DNA of 64,000 bases from Corynebacterium sp. p3-SID1241 (GCA_025144025.1 JALXWS010000004.1:124001-188000); one strand, 5' to 3'. Shown: positions 38,993 through 49,644, numbered from the stretch's first letter. Translations and numbers: made by a program. The notes: generated by a model not told the origin, from the sequence alone.

Positions 38993-40738
38993 ATGGCACG
39001 TAACTACGCAAAACAGCTAGTCGACACCCTAGAAAAGCAGGGTGTCGAGCGCATTTATGGCCTCGTCGGTGACTCCCTGAACCCGATTGTGGACGCCGTT
39101 CGCCGCTCCTCCATCGAGTGGATCCACGTCCGTAACGAAGAGGCCGCAGCCTTTGCCGCTGAGGCAGATTCCCTGACCACGGGCAAGCTGGCTGTGTGTG
39201 CCGCATCCTGCGGCCCAGGCAATACCCACCTCATCCAGGGCCTGTACGACGCCCACCGCAACGGTGCAAAGGTCCTCGCCCTAGCCTCCCATATCCCATC
39301 CCGCCAGATCGGCTCCAAGTTCTTCCAGGAAACCCACCCAGAGGCAATCTTCCAGGAGTGCTCTGGCTACTGCGAGATGGTGAACTCCGCTGAGCAGGGC
39401 GGCGTTGTCCTGCACCACGCCATCCAGTCCACCATGGCAGGAAACGGTGTTTCCGTCCTAGTCATCCCAGGTGACGTCTCCATGCAGGAGGCGGAAGATG
39501 ATGCCTTTGTCGAGTCCAAGATCTCCGCTGGCCGCCCAGTTGTCTACCCAGACCCAGCAGAGGCTGCAGCACTCACCCAGGCCATCAATGAGGCAAAGTC
39601 CGTTACCCTCTTCGTCGGCGCTGGCGTCAAGGACGCCCGCGAGCAGGTGCTTAAGCTCGCCGAGAAGATCAAGGCCCCCATTGGCCACGCCCTGGGTGGC
39701 AAGATGTACATCCAGTACGAGAACCCGTTCGATGTGGGTATGAACGGCCTGCTGGGCTACGGCGCAGCGCACGAGGCCACCCACGAGGCGGATCTGCTTA
39801 TCCTGCTGGGTACTGACTTCCCGTACAACGACTTCCTGCCGGATGCCAACGTGGCACAGGTGGATATCAATGGCGCCCATATCGGCCGCCGTACCAAGAT
39901 TTCCTACCCGGTCACCGGTGACGTAGCCGCCACCATCGAAAACATCCTGCCGCACGTGGATGAGAAGAAGGACCGCTCCTTCTTGGATAAGATGCTCAAG
40001 AAGCACTACGGCAAGCTGGAACACGTCGTGGAGGCTTATACCTCCAACGTGGACAAGCACACTCCGATCCACCCAGAGTATGTAGCGGATCTTATTGACC
40101 AGAATGCGGATGAGGACGCCATCTTCACCGTCGATACCGGCATGTGCAACGTGTGGGGCGCTCGCTACATCACCGCTAATGGCAAGCGCGAGCAGATCGG
40201 TTCCTTCCGCCACGGCACGATGGCCAACGCTCTGCCGCAGGCACTGGGTGCTCAGGCCGCTAACCCGGGCCGGCAGGTCATCACCTTCTCCGGCGATGGC
40301 GGACTGTCCATGCTGATGGGCGAGCTGCTCACCGTGAAGCTGCACAACCTGCCCATCAAGATGTTCGTGTTCAATAACTCTTCTTTGGGCATGGTTAAGC
40401 TGGAGATGCTGGTTCAGGGTCTGCCGGAGCATGAGACCGATCATGAGTCCGTCAACTTTGCCAAGATTGCAGAGGCTTCCGGCATCAAGCACTTCCGCAT
40501 CGAAGATCCGAAGGACGCGCCGAAGCAGATCAAGAAGGCGTTGGCCTACAATGGCCCGGCTCTTATCGACGTCGTCACGGACCCCAATGCCCTGTCCCTG
40601 CCGCCAACGCTGACCATCGAGCAGCTCATGGGCTTTTCCAAGGCTGCAACCCGCACCGTCCTAGACGGCGGTGTGGGCCAGATGATCACCATGGCAAAGT
40701 CCAACCTGCGCAATATTCCGCGCCCGCAGGACTTCTAA
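38993..40738 (+). CDS. pqo: pyruvate:quinone oxidoreductase (pyruvate oxidase)
   Basis: Membrane-associated TPP/FAD enzyme converting pyruvate to acetate and CO2 with quinone reduction. 581 residues: N-terminal TPP pyrimidine domain (GDSLNPIVDA, EEAAAFAAE), central FAD domain, C-terminal TPP diphosphate domain with SGDGGLSMLMGE near 432 and the NNSSLG of the GDG-N motif, and a C-terminal membrane-binding end. ATG 38993 has AAAGGA 9 nt upstream; an in-frame TTG two codons earlier is less likely. Strong terminator follows. Confidence 0.94.
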   Translation: MARNYAKQLVDTLEKQGVERIYGLVGDSLNPIVDAVRRSSIEWIHVRNEEAAAFAAEADSLTTGKLAVCAASCGPGNTHLIQGLYDAHRNGAKVLALASHIPSRQIGSKFFQETHPEAIFQECSGYCEMVNSAEQGGVVLHHAIQSTMAGNGVSVLVIPGDVSMQEAEDDAFVESKISAGRPVVYPDPAEAAALTQAINEAKSVTLFVGAGVKDAREQVLKLAEKIKAPIGHALGGKMYIQYENPFDVGMNGLLGYGAAHEATHEADLLILLGTDFPYNDFLPDANVAQVDINGAHIGRRTKISYPVTGDVAATIENILPHVDEKKDRSFLDKMLKKHYGKLEHVVEAYTSNVDKHTPIHPEYVADLIDQNADEDAIFTVDTGMCNVWGARYITANGKREQIGSFRHGTMANALPQALGAQAANPGRQVITFSGDGGLSMLMGELLTVKLHNLPIKMFVFNNSSLGMVKLEMLVQGLPEHETDHESVNFAKIAEASGIKHFRIEDPKDAPKQIKKALAYNGPALIDVVTDPNALSLPPTLTIEQLMGFSKAATRTVLDGGVGQMITMAKSNLRNIPRPQDF

Positions 40739-40758
40739 ATAGTCCATCGCATTAACTG

Positions 40759-40801
40759 CCACGCCCTTGCTCCTCATCGAGGAGAGGGGCGTGGTTTTCT
40801 T
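40759..40801 (+). terminator. terminator of pqo
   Basis: CCACGCCC (40759-40766) pairs with GGGCGTGG (40787-40794), inner CTCCTC/GAGGAG stem, followed by TTTTCTT. Confidence 0.85.
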
Positions 40802-40928
40802 ATGTGGAGGCCAGGGCGAGCATCCACGTTCACAGGAATCAGGCAGAAACTCTTCAGTAGGCTAGGAAGCAAGCGTGTCATGATGGCGTGTTAGAAAATC
40901 ACAACCTTTAAGGGAGTTTGAGGACAAC

Positions 40929-41633
40929 ATGGAAGACAATACACTCGCCAAGGTTCTTGTCGTCGATGACGAACCCAATATTGTGGAGCTGCTTACCGTA
41001 TCGTTGAAGTTCCAGAACTTCGAGGTTTACAGCGCCAATTCCGGAAATGAGGCGCTGCGCATTGCCCGCGAAGTAAACCCAGATGCCTACATCCTGGACG
41101 TCATGATGCCAGGAATGGACGGCTTCGAGCTGCTGGGCAAGCTGCGTCAAGAAGGCCTGGACGGCCCGGTGCTCTACCTCACCGCTAAGGACGGTGTGGA
41201 CCAGCGCATCCACGGACTGACCATCGGCGCGGATGATTACGTGACCAAGCCATTTAGCTTGGAAGAAGTTATCACCCGCCTGCGCGTCATCATGCGCCGC
41301 GGTGGCGCGGCGGAAGAATCCACCAACGATGCCACCATGAGCTACGCGGATCTAACGCTCAATGATGACACCCATGAGGTCACCAAGGCCGGTGAGCTCA
41401 TCGAACTTTCTCCCACCGAGTTCAACCTCCTGCGCTACCTGATGCAAAACAAGGAAGTGGTGCTCTCCAAGTCCAAGATCTTGGACAACGTCTGGCACTA
41501 CGATTTCGGAGGCGATGGCAACGTGGTGGAGTCTTATATTTCCTACCTGCGCCGCAAGATTGATACGGGCGATACCCAGTTGATCCACACCGTGCGCGGC
41601 GTGGGTTATGTACTGCGCACCCCGCGCTCCTAA
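40929..41633 (+). CDS. phoR: OmpR-family response regulator, PhoR-like
   Basis: 234 residues: receiver with phospho-acceptor Asp in YILDVMMPGMDGF near 57 and Lys in VTKPF near 107; winged-helix DNA-binding domain (130-234, ELSPTEFNLLRYL and VVESYISYLRRKI). By synteny with pqo it corresponds to the corynebacterial PhoR (in corynebacteria the regulator is PhoR and the kinase PhoS), which turns on phosphate-starvation genes. The kinase gene follows after about 12 nt. Starts at ATG 40929 with an AGGGAG/GAGG SD. Confidence 0.85.
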   Translation: MEDNTLAKVLVVDDEPNIVELLTVSLKFQNFEVYSANSGNEALRIAREVNPDAYILDVMMPGMDGFELLGKLRQEGLDGPVLYLTAKDGVDQRIHGLTIGADDYVTKPFSLEEVITRLRVIMRRGGAAEESTNDATMSYADLTLNDDTHEVTKAGELIELSPTEFNLLRYLMQNKEVVLSKSKILDNVWHYDFGGDGNVVESYISYLRRKIDTGDTQLIHTVRGVGYVLRTPRS

Positions 41634-41645
41634 AGTGCTGTAGTG

Positions 41646-43145
41646 ATGGAAGATTCACAGGAGAACCAGGACCAGGCCCCAGTGGCGGCGCGTCCGCAGT
41701 CCATGTGGCATGAGGGCCTGGGGCAAGGCGAGGGGGAGAAAAAGTCCTCCAAGCGGCGGATGTTTTCCCAGATTCCGCAGGCAATGCCGCTGCGTACGTG
41801 GTTGGTCATCCTCCTCGTTGTGGTCTCCGGGCTCGGCATTACGGGCTCATCCTTTGCGGTAAACTCCATCATGCGCAACGTGCTGTTCAATAACGTTGAT
41901 GATGAGCTGCGCTCCGCATCAACTACCTGGGCGCGCGATATTAGCAATGACTTCTTTATCGGTGATCACACCAAGCGCCCGCCCACCGAATACGTGGTGC
42001 TGAATTACCTGCCTAATGGCACCATCCGCTACTCGGGGCCGTCTTCCACCACGCCGAATGCGGAAAATATCCCGCTCGGCGGGTATCCCACCACCGTTGG
42101 CTCCATCGAGAACAACACGAAGTGGCGTGCGCTCGCTTTTGCGGATTCCAATGGCGTTATCACGGTCATCGCCAAGGATATGACCCATGAAAAGGAAATC
42201 CTGCACGGGCTAGCCATGGTGCAGGTGACCATTGCCGCCATCGCTTTGGCCGCCATTGCGGCCGTAGGTTTCTGGTTTATTCGTAGGGCGTTGCGGCCGC
42301 TGCGGGTGGTGGAAAAGACGGCGTCGCAAATCGCGGCCGGAGACCTAGACAAGCGCGTGCCCAAGTGGCCGCTGCACACCGAGGTGGGCCAGCTGGCTGC
42401 CGCGCTCAATATCATGTTGGGTCAGCTGCAGCGCTCCGTCGTGCGTGCGCAGGAAAAAGAGGAACAGATGCGCCGCTTCGTGGGCGATGCTTCGCATGAG
42501 CTGCGCACGCCGCTGACGAGCCTGCGCGGCTATACCGAGCTTTATCGCTCCGGTGCCACCAAGGACGTGGACCTAGTCTTTTCCAAGATCGATGATGAGT
42601 CCAAGCGCATGTCGTTGCTGGTGGAGGATCTGCTGGCCCTTACCCGCGCTGAGGGCACGCGCCTCGACCTGCGCCCAGTGGACCTATTGGAGCTGGCTCT
42701 GTCCGTGGGCTCTTCCGCGCGCGCGGCCTTCCCCGGCCGCGAGATTACGGTGGCCAACGATGCCAAGTCCATCCCAGTGGTTAATGGTGATGCTAGCCGC
42801 CTGCACCAGGTGCTGCTCAACTTGGTGACCAACGGCATCCGCCACGGCGGTGAGGATGCGACCGTGACGCTGCGCCTGCGCCGCGAGGCCAATGACGTGC
42901 TAGTCGATGTCAGCGACGATGGCAAAGGCATGTCACAGGAAGATGCCGCGCATATCTTCGAGCGCTTTTACCGCGCAGATACCTCGCGCACCCGCGATAC
43001 CGGCGGCTCCGGCCTAGGCTTGGCCATCGTCCACTCCCTGGTGGAGCAGCACGGTGGCAGCATTAGCGTCGACTCCGAGCTCGGCCGCGGCACCACCTTT
43101 ACGGTGCGCCTGCCCGCGCTTGCCGACGCCCCCTCCGAGGCCTAA
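41646..43145 (+). CDS. phoS: sensor histidine kinase, PhoS-like
   Basis: 499 residues: membrane helices near 50-72 and 185-212, an extracytoplasmic sensor of about 110 residues between them, HAMP (213-265), HisKA with the phosphorylated His in DASHELRTPLTSLRGY near 284, and HATPase_c with NLVTNGIRHG, DDGKGM and GGSGLGLAIV. Partner of the upstream regulator; phosphate sensing is inferred from synteny. A GTG directly upstream (41643) is an alternative start. Confidence 0.85.
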   Translation: MEDSQENQDQAPVAARPQSMWHEGLGQGEGEKKSSKRRMFSQIPQAMPLRTWLVILLVVVSGLGITGSSFAVNSIMRNVLFNNVDDELRSASTTWARDISNDFFIGDHTKRPPTEYVVLNYLPNGTIRYSGPSSTTPNAENIPLGGYPTTVGSIENNTKWRALAFADSNGVITVIAKDMTHEKEILHGLAMVQVTIAAIALAAIAAVGFWFIRRALRPLRVVEKTASQIAAGDLDKRVPKWPLHTEVGQLAAALNIMLGQLQRSVVRAQEKEEQMRRFVGDASHELRTPLTSLRGYTELYRSGATKDVDLVFSKIDDESKRMSLLVEDLLALTRAEGTRLDLRPVDLLELALSVGSSARAAFPGREITVANDAKSIPVVNGDASRLHQVLLNLVTNGIRHGGEDATVTLRLRREANDVLVDVSDDGKGMSQEDAAHIFERFYRADTSRTRDTGGSGLGLAIVHSLVEQHGGSISVDSELGRGTTFTVRLPALADAPSEA

Positions 43146-43573
43146 TCCTCCTCGCGAAAGCCTTCCTCGTTGCAGCCGAGGTGCTGGCGAATGCGGGCAG
43201 CCGCCTCATCCATAGCGGCGTCGTCGGTGTTATCGGCGTCGAAGGCCTTGGCAAAGTCATACTCTTCCATCTTCTCGGTAGGGAAGAGGTGGATGTGGGT
43301 ATGTGGCACATCGAAGCCGGCGATGATGTAGCCGGTACGCGGGGTATCAAATGCGGTCTTGATAGCGCCGCCAATTTCTAGGGCGACCTCGTTGAGGTGG
43401 GCCCAAGTCTGCGGATCCAGGTCGGTCCACTTATCTACTTCCTCGATGGGCACGACCAAGGTGTGGCCGTAGCGCAGCGGTTCGATGGAGAGGAAAGCCA
43501 CGCAGGTCTCATCGCGGTAGACAAAGCGAGCGGGTAGTTCACCTTTAATGATCTTTGTAAATACGGAAGCCAT
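43142..43573 (-). CDS. HIT-family nucleotide hydrolase/transferase
   Basis: 143 residues with the histidine triad HTHIHLFP near 96 and the substrate block [16 protein letters not shown] near 28. HIT proteins hydrolyse nucleoside phosphoramidates or AMP adducts; specificity unknown. ATG 43573 is leaderless, TAGCCT ending 7 nt before it. The stop overlaps the kinase stop; purD is divergent with 35 bp between the starts. The C-terminus (about 110-143) is acidic. Confidence 0.88.
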   Translation of the reverse strand: MASVFTKIIKGELPARFVYRDETCVAFLSIEPLRYGHTLVVPIEEVDKWTDLDPQTWAHLNEVALEIGGAIKTAFDTPRTGYIIAGFDVPHTHIHLFPTEKMEEYDFAKAFDADNTDDAAMDEAAARIRQHLGCNEEGFREED

Positions 43574-43595
43574 GTGTGCCAGGCTACCCGCTGGT

Positions 43596-43601
43596 TATGA
43601 T
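43596..43601 (+). promoter_or_regulatory. -10 box of purD
   Basis: TATGAT ends 7 nt before ATG 43609. A second -10 on the opposite strand (43586-43581) serves the HIT gene. Confidence 0.7.
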
Positions 43602-43608
43602 GGTGGGC

Positions 43609-44883
43609 ATGCGCATTCTCGTAATTGGTTCGGGCGGCCGTGAACACGCCCTTGTCAAGGGCTTGTCCGCCGACCCCAAGAGCACTGAAATCCACGCCGC
43701 GCCGGGCAGCGCGGCCATGTCCGCTCTGGCCACCATCCACCCAGAATACTCCCAGGTAGATGACGCTGACCGCATGGTGGAGCTCGCCCAGAATATCGCC
43801 GCGGACCTCGTCATCATCGGCCCTGAGGTTCCCCTCGTTGCCGGTGTGGCCGACGCCCTGCGCGCGGCCGGCATCGCGGTCTTCGGCCCCAGCAAGGAAG
43901 CAGCCCAGATCGAGGGTTCCAAGGCCTTTGCGAAGGATGTCATGGAAGCCGCCGGCGTAAAAACCGCCCGCGCGGAACAGCTGCACCCAGGCGCGGACGA
44001 GAACGAGATTGAAACCGCCCTCGACCGCTTCGGCCCGCAGTTCGTGGTCAAAGACGACGGCCTGGCCGGCGGCAAGGGCGTGGTGGTCACCCCGGACCGC
44101 GCCGCCGCCCGCGCCCACGTCGATGCCGTCCTCGCGGCCGGCAACCCGGTGCTGCTGGAATCCTTCCTCGACGGCCCCGAGGTGTCGCTCTTCTGCTTGG
44201 TTGACGGCGAGACCGTTATCCCACTCCTGCCGGCTCAGGACCACAAGCGTGCCTATGACAACGACGAGGGCCCCAATACCGGCGGCATGGGTGCTTATAC
44301 CCCGCTTCCCTGGTTGCCGGAGGATGGCGTGCAGCGCATTGTCGACGAGGTCTGTATCCCCGTAGCCAAGGAGATGGCGCGCCGCGGCACCCCTTATTCC
44401 GGCCTGCTCTACGCCGGCCTGGCCTGGGGCGAAGAAGGCCCGGCCGTCGTCGAGTTCAACTGCCGCTTCGGCGATCCTGAGACCCAGGCCGTGCTCTCCC
44501 TGCTCAAGTCTCCGCTGGCTGAGGCCCTCCACGCCACGGCCACCGGCACGCTCTCCGAGCTCGGCTCGCTGGAGTGGGAGGATGGCTTCGCCGTTATCGT
44601 CGTCATGGCGGCCGAAGGCTACCCGGCTTCCCCGCGCAAGGGTGATGCCATTTCCGGCACTGCCCTCGACGATCCACAGCGAGTCCTCCACGCCGGCACT
44701 GCCCACGCCGACGGGGCTTATCGCACCGCAGGCGGCCGCGTGCTCAGCGTGCTCGGCAAGGGCGCCACGCTTGCCGAGGCCCGTGCAGACGCCTACGCCA
44801 CCGTCGACAGCATCGAGTTTGCGGGTGGCTTTGTGCGCCGGGACATCGGCAAGCGAGCAGAAGCCGGTGAGATTTCTCTCTAA
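43609..44883 (+). CDS. purD: phosphoribosylamine-glycine ligase
   Basis: Second step of purine synthesis: PRA plus glycine plus ATP gives GAR. 424 residues, ATP-grasp enzyme: N-terminal [13 protein letters not shown] near 8, [14 protein letters not shown] near 147, GGMGAYTP near 225 and [12 protein letters not shown] near 285. ATG 43609 with TATGAT 7 nt upstream; the in-frame extension to 43576 is promoter. Not in an operon with other pur genes, purB follows with its own promoter. Confidence 0.95.
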   Translation: MRILVIGSGGREHALVKGLSADPKSTEIHAAPGSAAMSALATIHPEYSQVDDADRMVELAQNIAADLVIIGPEVPLVAGVADALRAAGIAVFGPSKEAAQIEGSKAFAKDVMEAAGVKTARAEQLHPGADENEIETALDRFGPQFVVKDDGLAGGKGVVVTPDRAAARAHVDAVLAAGNPVLLESFLDGPEVSLFCLVDGETVIPLLPAQDHKRAYDNDEGPNTGGMGAYTPLPWLPEDGVQRIVDEVCIPVAKEMARRGTPYSGLLYAGLAWGEEGPAVVEFNCRFGDPETQAVLSLLKSPLAEALHATATGTLSELGSLEWEDGFAVIVVMAAEGYPASPRKGDAISGTALDDPQRVLHAGTAHADGAYRTAGGRVLSVLGKGATLAEARADAYATVDSIEFAGGFVRRDIGKRAEAGEISL

Positions 44884-44912
44884 CCCTTCACCCCGCGGCG
44901 GGGCAGGCATGG

Positions 44913-44918
44913 AATAAT
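44913..44918 (+). promoter_or_regulatory. -10 box of purB
   Basis: AATAAT ends 6 nt before GTG 44925; no SD. Confidence 0.5.
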
Positions 44919-44924
44919 AGCCAC

Positions 44925-46355
44925 GTGGCTGAAAAGAAGAAGATTTCCAACGTCCTGTCCTCCCGCTATGCCTCCGCAGAGCTGTCCAATATCTGGAGCC
45001 CGGAGCATAAAATCATCCTGGAGCGCAAGCTCTGGATCGCGGTCATGCGCGCCCAGAAGGACCTGGGCGTAGACATCCCCGCCAAGGCCATCGATGCCTA
45101 CGAGGCCGTGGTGGAGGACGTGAACCTCGAGTCCATCGCGGAGCGCGAGCGCGTCACCCGCCACGATGTGAAGGCCCGCATCGAAGAATTCAATGCGCTG
45201 GCCGGCTACGAGCACATCCACAAGGGCATGACCAGCCGCGATCTCACCGAGAACGTGGAGCAGCTGCAGATCCATACCTCGCTGGAGATCATCCGCGATA
45301 AGGCCATTGCCGTGGTCTCCCGCATCGGACGTCACGCCGCCGAGTACCAGTCCTTGGTCATGGCGGGCCGCTCCCACAACGTGGCCGCGCAGGCCACCAC
45401 GCTGGGCAAGCGCTTCGCTACGGCCGGCGATGAGATGCTGCTGGCCATCGAGCGCGTCGAAGACCTTCTTGCGCGCTACCCGCTGCGCGGCATCAAGGGC
45501 CCGATGGGCACCTCTCAGGACATGCTCGATCTCATGGGCGGCTCTGAGGACAAGCTCGCCTCCTTGGAGACCGCGATCGCGGATTACTTAGGCTTCCACC
45601 GTATCTTTAATTCCGTGGGCCAGGTCTACCCGCGCTCGCTTGACTTTGACGCCATCTCCGCGCTGGTTGAGCTCGGCGCCGCCCCATCTTCGCTGGCTAC
45701 TACCATCCGCCTCATGGCTGGCAACGAGACCGTCACCGAGGGCTTCAAGGAGGGCCAGGTTGGCTCCTCTGCTATGCCGCATAAGATGAACGCCCGCTCC
45801 TGCGAGCGCGTCGGCGGCCTGCAAGTCATTCTCCGGGGCTACCTCACCATGGCGGCAGACCTGGCGGGGCAGCAGTGGAACGAAGGTGATGTCTTCTGCT
45901 CCGTGGTCCGCCGCGTCGCGCTTCCCGATGCCTTCTTCGCCCTCGACGGCCAATTCGAAACCTTCCTCACCGTCCTCGACGAGTTCGGCGCCTTCCCGGC
46001 CATGATCGACCGCGAACTGGAGCGCTACCTGCCCTTCCTGGCCACCACCCGCATCCTCATGGCGGCTGTGCGCGCCGGCGTGGGCCGCGAGACCGCCCAC
46101 GAGGTCATCAAGGAAAACGCCGTGGCCGTCGCGCTCAATATGCGCGAAAACGGCGGAGAGCAGGACCTAGTCCAACGCCTCGCTGCCGATGACCGCCTGC
46201 CCATGGACGAGTCCGACCTCGAGGCCGCCCTAGCCGATAAGCACGCCTTCATCGGTGCCGCCGAGTCCCAGGTCAGCCAGGTCCTCAACCGCATCAACGC
46301 ACTAGTAGACGAGCACCCCAAGGCCGCGGCCTATACCCCGGGCGAGATCCTTTAA
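44925..46355 (+). CDS. purB: adenylosuccinate lyase
   Basis: Removes fumarate from SAICAR and from adenylosuccinate, so acts in IMP and AMP synthesis. 476 residues, fumarase/aspartase superfamily: [14 protein letters not shown] near 98, [12 protein letters not shown] near 142 and the signature [15 protein letters not shown] near 280. GTG 44925 without SD, likely leaderless. A long intergenic hairpin separates it from purC, its partner in consecutive steps (PurC makes SAICAR). Confidence 0.95.
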   Translation: MAEKKKISNVLSSRYASAELSNIWSPEHKIILERKLWIAVMRAQKDLGVDIPAKAIDAYEAVVEDVNLESIAERERVTRHDVKARIEEFNALAGYEHIHKGMTSRDLTENVEQLQIHTSLEIIRDKAIAVVSRIGRHAAEYQSLVMAGRSHNVAAQATTLGKRFATAGDEMLLAIERVEDLLARYPLRGIKGPMGTSQDMLDLMGGSEDKLASLETAIADYLGFHRIFNSVGQVYPRSLDFDAISALVELGAAPSSLATTIRLMAGNETVTEGFKEGQVGSSAMPHKMNARSCERVGGLQVILRGYLTMAADLAGQQWNEGDVFCSVVRRVALPDAFFALDGQFETFLTVLDEFGAFPAMIDRELERYLPFLATTRILMAAVRAGVGRETAHEVIKENAVAVALNMRENGGEQDLVQRLAADDRLPMDESDLEAALADKHAFIGAAESQVSQVLNRINALVDEHPKAAAYTPGEIL

Positions 46356-46425
46356 AACGAGCCGCGCAGGGCGTCTTCCTGTCGCGGTATTCCTTTCTCT
46401 TCGCAGCGCGCCTTCCTTTTTCGTA

Positions 46426-46481
46426 TTTCGATCAAATAAGCTCCGAATCCCGCGCGGATTTCGGGGCTTATTTGATCGAAA
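46426..46481. repeat. long intergenic inverted repeat between purB and purC
   Basis: Arms 46426-46450 and 46456-46481 pair over about 25 bp with one mismatch and one bulge; loop CGCGC. The outer arm starts TTTCGATCAAATAAG, resembling that of the element at 50389-50464. Likely the purB terminator or a member of a dispersed palindrome family. Confidence 0.7.
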
Positions 46482-46503
46482 CGTGCTCGCTACCCCTGAG
46501 CGC

Positions 46504-46509
46504 TAGAAT
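46504..46509 (+). promoter_or_regulatory. -10 box of purC
   Basis: TAGAAT ends 7 nt before ATG 46517, favouring this start over ATG 46508, which lies in the box. Confidence 0.65.
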
Positions 46510-46516
46510 GAAAGTC

Positions 46517-47410
46517 ATGCGTCCTGAGCTTTCTTCTTATACCCATCTTGCCTCCGGCAAGGTCCGCGATATCTACGATGTAGACGAGAACACCCTGCTG
46601 ATGGTGGTCTCGGACCGCATCTCCGCCTACGACCACGCCTTAGAGCCGGCCATCTCAGACAAAGGCCGCGTGCTGACCGCGACCTCGAAGTTCTTCTTCG
46701 ACTCCATCGATTTCCCCAACCACCTAGCCGGCCCGCTCGATGATGAGCGCATTCCCGCCGAGTGTCTCGGCCGCGCGATGGTGGTCAAGAAGCTGGATAT
46801 GCTGCCGTTCGAATGCGTGGCCCGCGGTTTCCTCACCGGTTCTGGTCTGAAGGAGTACAAGGCCAATGGCACCGTGTGCGGCATCGAGCTGCCGGAGGGC
46901 CTCGTGGAGGCTTCCCGCCTGCCCGAGCCCATCTTCACCCCAGCCACCAAGGCAGAGCAGGGCGAGCACGATGAGAACGTCTCCTTCGATTACGTAGTTG
47001 ACAAGCTGGGCACCGAGCGCGCCGAAGAGCTGCGCGCGGCCACTCTGCGCATCTATTCCAAAGCCGCTGCGCTGGCGGAGAAGAAGGGCATCATCCTCGC
47101 CGATAGCAAGTTCGAGTTCGGCCTAGACCAAGACGGCACCCTCGTGCTGGCCGATGAGGTCCTCACCCCAGATTCCTCCCGCTATTGGCCGGCCGATTCC
47201 TACGTGGAGGGCGAGGTCCAGCCGTCCTTCGACAAACAATACGTGCGCAATTGGCTGACTTCTGACGCCTCCGGGTGGGACCAAGCCGCCGACGGTACTC
47301 CGCCGCAGCTGCCTGACGACGTCGTTTCCGCCACCCGCCTGCGCTACATTGAGGCCTATGAGCGGCTTTCCGGCGAGCGCTTTGCGGACTTCCTCTCGCC
47401 CGAGGCCTAG
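46517..47410 (+). CDS. purC: phosphoribosylaminoimidazole-succinocarboxamide synthase
   Basis: Joins CAIR with aspartate to give SAICAR. 297 residues, SAICAR synthetase fold: [21 protein letters not shown] split as [10 protein letters not shown] near 12 and [14 protein letters not shown] near 23, family block [16 protein letters not shown] near 96, and [15 protein letters not shown] near 208. ATG 46517 is chosen from the -10 box. oligopeptidase B follows under its own promoter. Confidence 0.95.
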   Translation: MRPELSSYTHLASGKVRDIYDVDENTLLMVVSDRISAYDHALEPAISDKGRVLTATSKFFFDSIDFPNHLAGPLDDERIPAECLGRAMVVKKLDMLPFECVARGFLTGSGLKEYKANGTVCGIELPEGLVEASRLPEPIFTPATKAEQGEHDENVSFDYVVDKLGTERAEELRAATLRIYSKAAALAEKKGIILADSKFEFGLDQDGTLVLADEVLTPDSSRYWPADSYVEGEVQPSFDKQYVRNWLTSDASGWDQAADGTPPQLPDDVVSATRLRYIEAYERLSGERFADFLSPEA

Positions 47411-47450
47411 CTCTCGCTCTACGGGCTTCCGCCCCGCGTGACGCCACGCG

Positions 47451-47456
47451 TACAGT
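47451..47456 (+). promoter_or_regulatory. -10 box of ptrB
   Basis: TACAGT ends 8 nt before ATG 47465. Confidence 0.5.
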
Positions 47457-47464
47457 GGGGCGGC

Positions 47465-49588
47465 ATGAGCAACGAGAATCTTTCCGCCCCCGTGGCCGCC
47501 GTACACCCCGTGACCCGTTCCTTCCACGGCCGTGAGTTCGTGGATAACTACGAGTGGCTGCGCGATAAGGAATCCCAGGAAACCCTGGATTACCTCAACG
47601 CAGAAAATGATTACACCAAGGCGAAGACCGCGCACTTGGATGAGATGACGGAAAATATCTTCCAGGAGATTAAGTCCCGCATCAAGCAAACCGATATGTC
47701 CGTGCCTTCTCGCCGCGGCGATTACTGGTATTACGGCCGCACCGAGGAGGGCAAGAGCTACGGCTACTCCTGCCGCCTCCCGGTAGAGGAGGGGGCTGAC
47801 CCATGGACTGCCCCGGTCATCCCAGAGGAAGGCACCCCGGAAGGCGAGGAGATTATCCTCGACGCCAACGCGCTGGCGGAGGGCAAGGATTTCTTCGCCC
47901 TCGGCGCCGCCTCCATCTCTGATTCCGGCCGCTACCTGGCCTATTCCGTAGACTTCGCCGGCGACGAGCGCTTCGAGCTCTATATTAAGGACTTGGAAAG
48001 CGGCGCGCTTCTCGACGACCACCTCAAGGGCATCTTCTACGGCGCCACCTGGGCTGGCGACGGCTATATCTTTTACACGACCGTCGACGAGGCATGGCGC
48101 CCCGACGCCATCTGGCGCCATAAGGTCGGCACCGCGCAGTCCGAAGACGTGCAGGTGTTCAAGGAAGAAGACGAGCACTTCAACGTCGGCATCGGCAGCG
48201 CTCGCTCTGATAAATACCTCTTCCTTGGCGTGAGCTCCAAGGTGACTTCTGAGGTGTGGGTCCTCGAAGAAGACAACCCCGAGGGTGAATTCCGCCTGCT
48301 GTGGGAGCGCGAATCTGGCGTGGACTACGACGTCGATCACGCCGTCGTTAAGGGCGAGGACTACTGGATCGTCACCCACAACGCCACCGGCCCCAACTTC
48401 GAGGTGGGCTATACCAAGGCCGAAGGCGACCTGCCCGCTCTTCGGGATCTGCCCGCGCTCCTGCCTCATAAGGAAACCACCCGCATCGAGGGCGTGGATA
48501 CCTACCGCGACCAAATCGTGGTGGGTTACCGTCGCGGTGGCATCGGCCGCGCCGCCATCATGCGCGTGAACGACGGCTTTAGCGAATTCGAAGAGCTCAA
48601 CTTCAATGAAGAACTCTTCACCGTGTCCGTATCCGGCAACCCCGAGTGGGACGCACCGGTGCTTCGCGTGAGCTACGTGTCTTTCACCCAGCCCTCCCAG
48701 CTCTTTGATTACCGCGTGGACACCGGCGAATTTACCCTGCTCAAGGAGCAGGAGGTTCCCGGCGGTTATAACCCGGATGACTACGTGGCCTACCGCCTGT
48801 GGACCACGGCTGCCGACGGCACCGATATCCCCGTATCCATTGTCCACCGCGCCGACCTCGACCGCACCCAGCCGAATCCGACCCTGCTCTACGGATACGG
48901 CTCTTACGAGGTCAGCGTCGATCCGGCCTTCTCCGTTACCCGCCTGTCCCTCATGGATCGCGGCATGATCTTCGCCGTGGCCCATGTCCGCGGTGGCGGC
49001 GAGATGGGCCGTACTTGGTACGACGACGGCAAGATGCTCAATAAGAAAAACACCTTTACCGACTTCATCGATGTCGCCGATGATCTCATCGCTCGCGGTG
49101 TGACCACCGCGGATCAGATGGTGGCCGAGGGTGGTTCTGCTGGTGGAATGCTCATGGGCGCTGTTGCCAATATGGCTCCGGACCGGTTCACCGCTATCCA
49201 GGCCGTCGTGCCGTTCGTGGATCCGCTGACTTCCATCCTCATGCCGGAGCTTCCGCTCACGGTGCCTGAATGGGAGGAATGGGGCGACCCGTACCACGAT
49301 CCTGAGGTCTATGACTACATGAAGTCCTATTCGCCGTACGAGAATATCGAGGCCAAGGACTATCCGGACATCCTGGCTATTACCTCGCTTAACGACACCC
49401 GCGTGCTCTATGTCGAACCGGCCAAGTGGATTGCCCAGCTGCGGGCGACGGCTACCGGCGGCGAATTCCTGCTCAAGACAGAAATGGCTGCAGGCCACGG
49501 CGGAGTGTCTGGACGTTATGAAAAGTGGCGCCAAAACGCCTTCGAGTATGCGTGGACGATTAATAAGGCCACCGGTCTGGAGAAGTAA
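47465..49588 (+). CDS. ptrB: oligopeptidase B / S9 prolyl oligopeptidase
   Basis: Cytoplasmic serine peptidase cleaving short peptides after basic residues. 707 residues: N-terminal beta-propeller (about 70-420) and C-terminal alpha/beta hydrolase with nucleophile GGSAGGML near 557, Asp in NDTRVLYVEP near 640 and His in AAGHGGVSGRYE near 676. The HVRGGGEMGRTWYDDGK block near 510 is typical of oligopeptidase B. No signal peptide. ATG 47465 follows TACAGT. Confidence 0.9.
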   Translation: MSNENLSAPVAAVHPVTRSFHGREFVDNYEWLRDKESQETLDYLNAENDYTKAKTAHLDEMTENIFQEIKSRIKQTDMSVPSRRGDYWYYGRTEEGKSYGYSCRLPVEEGADPWTAPVIPEEGTPEGEEIILDANALAEGKDFFALGAASISDSGRYLAYSVDFAGDERFELYIKDLESGALLDDHLKGIFYGATWAGDGYIFYTTVDEAWRPDAIWRHKVGTAQSEDVQVFKEEDEHFNVGIGSARSDKYLFLGVSSKVTSEVWVLEEDNPEGEFRLLWERESGVDYDVDHAVVKGEDYWIVTHNATGPNFEVGYTKAEGDLPALRDLPALLPHKETTRIEGVDTYRDQIVVGYRRGGIGRAAIMRVNDGFSEFEELNFNEELFTVSVSGNPEWDAPVLRVSYVSFTQPSQLFDYRVDTGEFTLLKEQEVPGGYNPDDYVAYRLWTTAADGTDIPVSIVHRADLDRTQPNPTLLYGYGSYEVSVDPAFSVTRLSLMDRGMIFAVAHVRGGGEMGRTWYDDGKMLNKKNTFTDFIDVADDLIARGVTTADQMVAEGGSAGGMLMGAVANMAPDRFTAIQAVVPFVDPLTSILMPELPLTVPEWEEWGDPYHDPEVYDYMKSYSPYENIEAKDYPDILAITSLNDTRVLYVEPAKWIAQLRATATGGEFLLKTEMAAGHGGVSGRYEKWRQNAFEYAWTINKATGLEK

Positions 49589-49644
49589 AACCCGGATAGG
49601 GGGCCAACGCGCGAATCCTGAATTCCTGTGCGATAATTTTTCTT

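Noticed and set aside
47123..49534. 803-codon open frame opposite purC/ptrB
   Set aside because: Antisense shadow of ptrB; rich in Gly, Val and His as expected of a complementary frame, and it runs into purC.
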